Positions 61,577-64,000 of a DNA stretch of 64,000 bases are shown here, one piece after another. This DNA is from Aurantibacter sp034110465. GTDB lineage: Bacteria; Bacteroidota; Bacteroidia; Flavobacteriales; Flavobacteriaceae. Made by a program: the position numbers and the translations under genes. Below the pieces are notes generated by a model. That model saw only the letters and a program-made list of their open reading frames with translations, was not told the origin of the DNA and made no database searches. The stretch is taken from the NCBI GenBank assembly GCA_034110465.1, contig JAWUZD010000003.1, positions 310,001 to 374,000 of the forward strand, read 5' to 3'. Positions within the stretch are counted from its first letter, which is position 1, and each line of letters begins with the position of its first letter.

Positions 61577-63172
61577 CTATTGATTGATAACAAACTCTAT
61601 ACGTCTGTTTTGTTTGTACTCTTCTTCTGTACAATTTGATTTACAGTCTATTAATGGTTGAGACTCTCCAAATCCTTGAGATGCTATTCTACTTTTAGCA
61701 ATACCTTTATTAATTAAGTATGCTTTTGCAGATGCAGCACGTTTTCTAGATAACACCAAGTTATAAGATGCTTTACCTCTATTATCTGAATGTGCATTAA
61801 TATTGATACTCATTTCTGGGTTTTCAACTAATACATCGTAAATTTTATTTAATGTAATTGTAGATTCAGATTTGATATTTGCTTTATTAAAGTCAAAGAA
61901 AATATTTTCAACTTTAATTAATTTTCTATCTTCAACTTCTACTATTTCAGCTTTAGTTGCATCTAATAAAATATTTTTTCTGTAAGATCTATCATCGCCT
62001 TTAATAGACTTAAAGTTAAAGTCTTTATCTTCAAATCCATCTTTTACTACTGTAATTGTATAGTCGTCAAAAGGCTTAATTGTAAAATTATACTTAGCAT
62101 CGTTTCCTGTAACTATTTCGTCTAAAACAATTCCATTTTCATCTTTTAATTGTAATGTAGCGTTAGGTAATGGTAATTGTGTTACTAAATCTAAAACTTT
62201 TCCTTCTAAAGATTGTAAAATCTCTTCTACTTCAAACTTAAAAATATCGTAAGCTCCTTTTCCAAAAGACTTATTAGACGTCATGTAACCTTTAGTATTA
62301 GACGCAAAATACATAGCCATTTCGTCGTACTTAGAATTTATTGTATTACCAAGGTTTCTTGGAGTAGCAACATCTAATTTAGAAACTGTAGTTCTAAACA
62401 AATCAAATCCACCAAAATTAACATGACCTTTAGAAGCAAAATACAAATACTCACTATTTTTAGACATTGTTGGAAACTGTTCATCTTCTGATGTGTTAAT
62501 CATTTTTCCTAAATTTTCAGGATTAGATAACGTTCCATCTTCTAAAATATCTGATACAAAAATATCAAAACCACCATAAGTTCCTGGTCTATTAGATGAG
62601 AAGTATAATTGTTTTCCATTTGAAGACACAAAAGGATTCTCTATAGAATAACCATCTAAATTAATAGCTAATTTTTCTTGCTCTATCCAATTTCCACTAG
62701 AATTAACTTCTAAAGTAGTTTTATATAATTCGTAGTTTGAAACATCTGACGTTTTACTACGCGTGTAATACATTGTATGTTCGTCTGGAGAAAAAGATAT
62801 TTGATACTCGTTATTCTCTGAAGTATTAATTAATCTTGAAAATAATAAAGGTTTTTTTAAAGTTCCATCCTCTTCAATATCTAAACAAAATATATTCTTA
62901 TAAGCTTCACCAGTATTAGGATCCATTTTTGCAAGACCTCCAATTTTTTTAGAAGACACCATAATAAATTTGTTTCTAAAAAATCCAGATGCATACTCTG
63001 AAAATTTTGTATTTATTCCTGCATCTAAGGTTTCGAATAAAAAACCATTTGAACCTAATGCTTCTGCTGAAGTTATATCTGAAGAAAAACTAACACGTTC
63101 TAATGGTGCTTGAGAAAAAACTATAGAGCTAACAAACAATAAAACGACTAAAAACAATGATTTTTTAAACAT
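61577..63172 (-). CDS. OmpA-family protein with PD40 repeats
   Basis: A 531-residue envelope protein. A signal peptide covers 1-20 (SLFLVVLLFVSSIVFSQ). PD40/WD40-like repeats follow (about 60-310; SSNRPGTYGGFDIFVSD), then a carboxypeptidase-regulatory-like domain (about 330-395; LEGKVLDLVTQLPLPNATL). The OmpA peptidoglycan-binding domain (about 415-531) shows IFFDFNKANI and SDNRGKASYNLVLSRKRAAS. This order is that of PorE-like proteins of the type IX secretion/gliding envelope, though the N-terminal TPR part of PorE is missing. A full-consensus promoter lies upstream. Confidence 0.92.
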   Translation of the reverse strand: MFKKSLFLVVLLFVSSIVFSQAPLERVSFSSDITSAEALGSNGFLFETLDAGINTKFSEYASGFFRNKFIMVSSKKIGGLAKMDPNTGEAYKNIFCLDIEEDGTLKKPLLFSRLINTSENNEYQISFSPDEHTMYYTRSKTSDVSNYELYKTTLEVNSSGNWIEQEKLAINLDGYSIENPFVSSNGKQLYFSSNRPGTYGGFDIFVSDILEDGTLSNPENLGKMINTSEDEQFPTMSKNSEYLYFASKGHVNFGGFDLFRTTVSKLDVATPRNLGNTINSKYDEMAMYFASNTKGYMTSNKSFGKGAYDIFKFEVEEILQSLEGKVLDLVTQLPLPNATLQLKDENGIVLDEIVTGNDAKYNFTIKPFDDYTITVVKDGFEDKDFNFKSIKGDDRSYRKNILLDATKAEIVEVEDRKLIKVENIFFDFNKANIKSESTITLNKIYDVLVENPEMSININAHSDNRGKASYNLVLSRKRAASAKAYLINKGIAKSRIASQGFGESQPLIDCKSNCTEEEYKQNRRIEFVINQ

Positions 63173-63192
63173 AACAAAAAAATAATTTTGTG

Positions 63193-63223
63193 CAAAAGTA
63201 GTTTCTTTTTTAAGCTACACAAA
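63193..63223 (-). promoter_or_regulatory. Full-consensus Bacteroidota promoter for the OmpA-family gene
   Basis: On the minus strand TTTG (63223-63220), exactly 19 bases, then TACTTTTG (63200-63193), ending 20 bases before the start codon at 63172. Both boxes and the spacing fit the -33/-7 consensus. Confidence 0.8.
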
Positions 63224-63446
63224 CAAAACAAGAATTAATTGCATATTTAATCGATGAAATGCATTTTTACATTCAAAAACCGAAAAATAAAATATCACTA
63301 AAAATAAATTATATTTAACAAAATAGGGTAAAAAAAGATTAAATCGCAATTAATCTGTTCAAAAATAAACACATTAGTGTGTTTTTGCAAATAAAACCGA
63401 CAAAACACCACTTAGCGAACAAATTTTAATAATTAGGTATTTGGGT

Positions 63447-63482
63447 AATAAAAAGCCACCTTACATTTTAAGGTGGCTTTTC
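63447..63482 (-). terminator. Terminator after the GH3-family gene
   Basis: 12-bp stem (AAAAGCCACCTT / AAGGTGGCTTTT) with a 7-base loop. On the minus strand a T run follows, fitting the gene ending at 63501. Confidence 0.88.
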
Positions 63483-63500
63483 TAATCACTTAAAAATAAA

Positions 63501-64000
63501 CTAATTAATTTTTAAAAGTGCATCTATATAATCTCTTGTATTAGACAATCTTGGAACCTTATGTTGTCCTCCTAATTTACCTTCTTGCTTTAACCAATCA
63601 TAAAACAAACGTTCCCTTGCAATATGAATTTTGGGTTGGTTTAGTGTCATATTATTATAACGCTTAGCTTCGTAGTCTGAATTTAAAGCTTTTAGTGCAT
63701 TATCAAACAGTTCATTAAAATAATTAATATCTTTTGGTGGTGTTTTAAACTCAATCAGCCACTCATGTGCACCTTTCTCTTTACCTTTCATAAAAATTGG
63801 TGCAGCTGTATAATCCACAATTTCAGTTTTAGTTTTTCTACAAACACTTTTTAAGGCATCTTCAGCATTTTCAATAATTAATTCTTCGCCAAATACATTA
63901 ATATGGTGTTTTGTTCTTCCAGATACTTTTATTCTGTAAGGACTAATAGAAACAAAACGCAATGTGTCTCCAATCTTGTAACGCCAAAGCCCTGCATTTG
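63501..64000 (-). CDS. GH3-family acyl-adenylate-type protein, C-terminal part (partial)
   Basis: The frame is open to the right edge of the window; the codons beyond the TTG at 63962 read NAGLWRYKIGDT, so that TTG is not the start. The visible 166 residues match the C-terminal part of GH3 auxin-responsive-promoter-type proteins: LWRYKIGDTLRF, then SGRTKHHINVFGEEL. In plants GH3 enzymes join amino acids to hormones; bacterial homologues are of unknown role. The last residues carry HKVPRLSNTRDYID. The start is outside the window. Confidence 0.88.
   Translation of the reverse strand, partial: NAGLWRYKIGDTLRFVSISPYRIKVSGRTKHHINVFGEELIIENAEDALKSVCRKTKTEIVDYTAAPIFMKGKEKGAHEWLIEFKTPPKDINYFNELFDNALKALNSDYEAKRYNNMTLNQPKIHIARERLFYDWLKQEGKLGGQHKVPRLSNTRDYIDALLKIN

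Larger units (their letters stand above)
63173..63500. other. Intergenic stretch between the OmpA-family gene and the GH3-family gene
   Basis: A gene-free stretch of 328 bases. It holds the promoter of the OmpA-family gene (63193-63223, minus strand) and the terminator of the GH3-family gene (63447-63482). The remaining 220 bases are AT-rich; no RNA gene, repeat or frame was seen. A short dyad (AAACACA...TGTGTTT, near 63367-63384) is not convincing as a feature. Confidence 0.6.

Overview
The window is AT-rich chromosomal DNA of a Bacteroidota bacterium, almost certainly family Flavobacteriaceae. Pointers are the Bacteroidota promoter pattern (TTTG, 19 bases, TAnnTTTG, seen intact before tig and the OmpA-family gene), the cluster DUF6089-uppS-bamA-ompH-ompH-murI, a hypoxanthine phosphoribosyltransferase/adenylate kinase fusion, GH3-like and DUF1573 proteins, and many short lipoproteins. 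It looks like core genome: no insertion sequence, prophage, integrase or CRISPR array was seen. Genus cannot be fixed from the sequence alone.

Layout. 1-5.1 kb: end of a glycosyltransferase, an ECF sigma factor, lipA, gap and a TPR hybrid histidine kinase. 5.1-10.5 kb: lpxK, a NIF3-family gene paired with a coiled-coil zinc-ribbon-like gene, lipoprotein MsrA, a methyltransferase and a lipoprotein. 10.6-18.6 kb: a kynurenine catabolic cluster (kynU, kmo, RidA-type deaminase, aldehyde dehydrogenase, an atypical SDR, 3-hydroxyanthranilate dioxygenase, ACMS decarboxylase) containing two REP-like hairpins. 18.6-26.8 kb: a lipoprotein with a TonB-C-like end, an O-methyltransferase, tatA, obg, the hpt-adk fusion, purK, purE and an M3 peptidase. 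26.8-30.8 kb: a small regulated operon (GbsR/MarR regulator, membrane-SRPBCC protein, methyltransferase), a sigma factor with a zinc-motif partner, and a UbiA-like membrane protein. 30.9-38.6 kb: gcvP, a FabH-like synthase, proC, a methyltransferase, a GT2 glycosyltransferase, a secreted nuclease and a small secreted CHIPPGN-motif protein. 38.6-46.4 kb: valS, a DUF1573 protein, tRNA-Leu and tRNA-Gly, mutS, a TrmH-like methyltransferase and murI. 46.4-53.9 kb: two ompH genes, bamA, uppS, DUF6089, nadK and a CBS gene. 53.9-64 kb: pdxJ, a hydrolase, a holin-like membrane protein, tig-clpP-clpX, a TetM-like GTPase, an OmpA-family protein and the end of a GH3-family gene.

How it works together. 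The kynurenine genes cover every step from kynurenine through 3-hydroxykynurenine, 3-hydroxyanthranilate, ACMS and 2-aminomuconate semialdehyde to 2-aminomuconate and its deamination. Tryptophan dioxygenase, formamidase and the later steps are not in the window. The bam cluster couples outer-membrane protein insertion (BamA, two Skp/OmpH chaperones) with undecaprenyl diphosphate synthesis (UppS). tig-clpP-clpX is the usual protein folding and turnover block.

The points most worth a second look are: a shared TTTCA-N8-TGAAA inverted repeat before two genes of the GbsR-type operon; an SDR in the kynurenine cluster with Ser and Arg where the catalytic Tyr and Lys should be; the REP hairpins around kmo; the hpt-adk fusion; a TetM-like GTPase lacking the tetracycline-displacing loop; a UbiA-like protein lacking its first aspartate motif; a perfect palindrome over the -33 site of the uppS-bamA operon; and the CHIPPGN protein. 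No clearly new multi-gene defence or mobile system was found.
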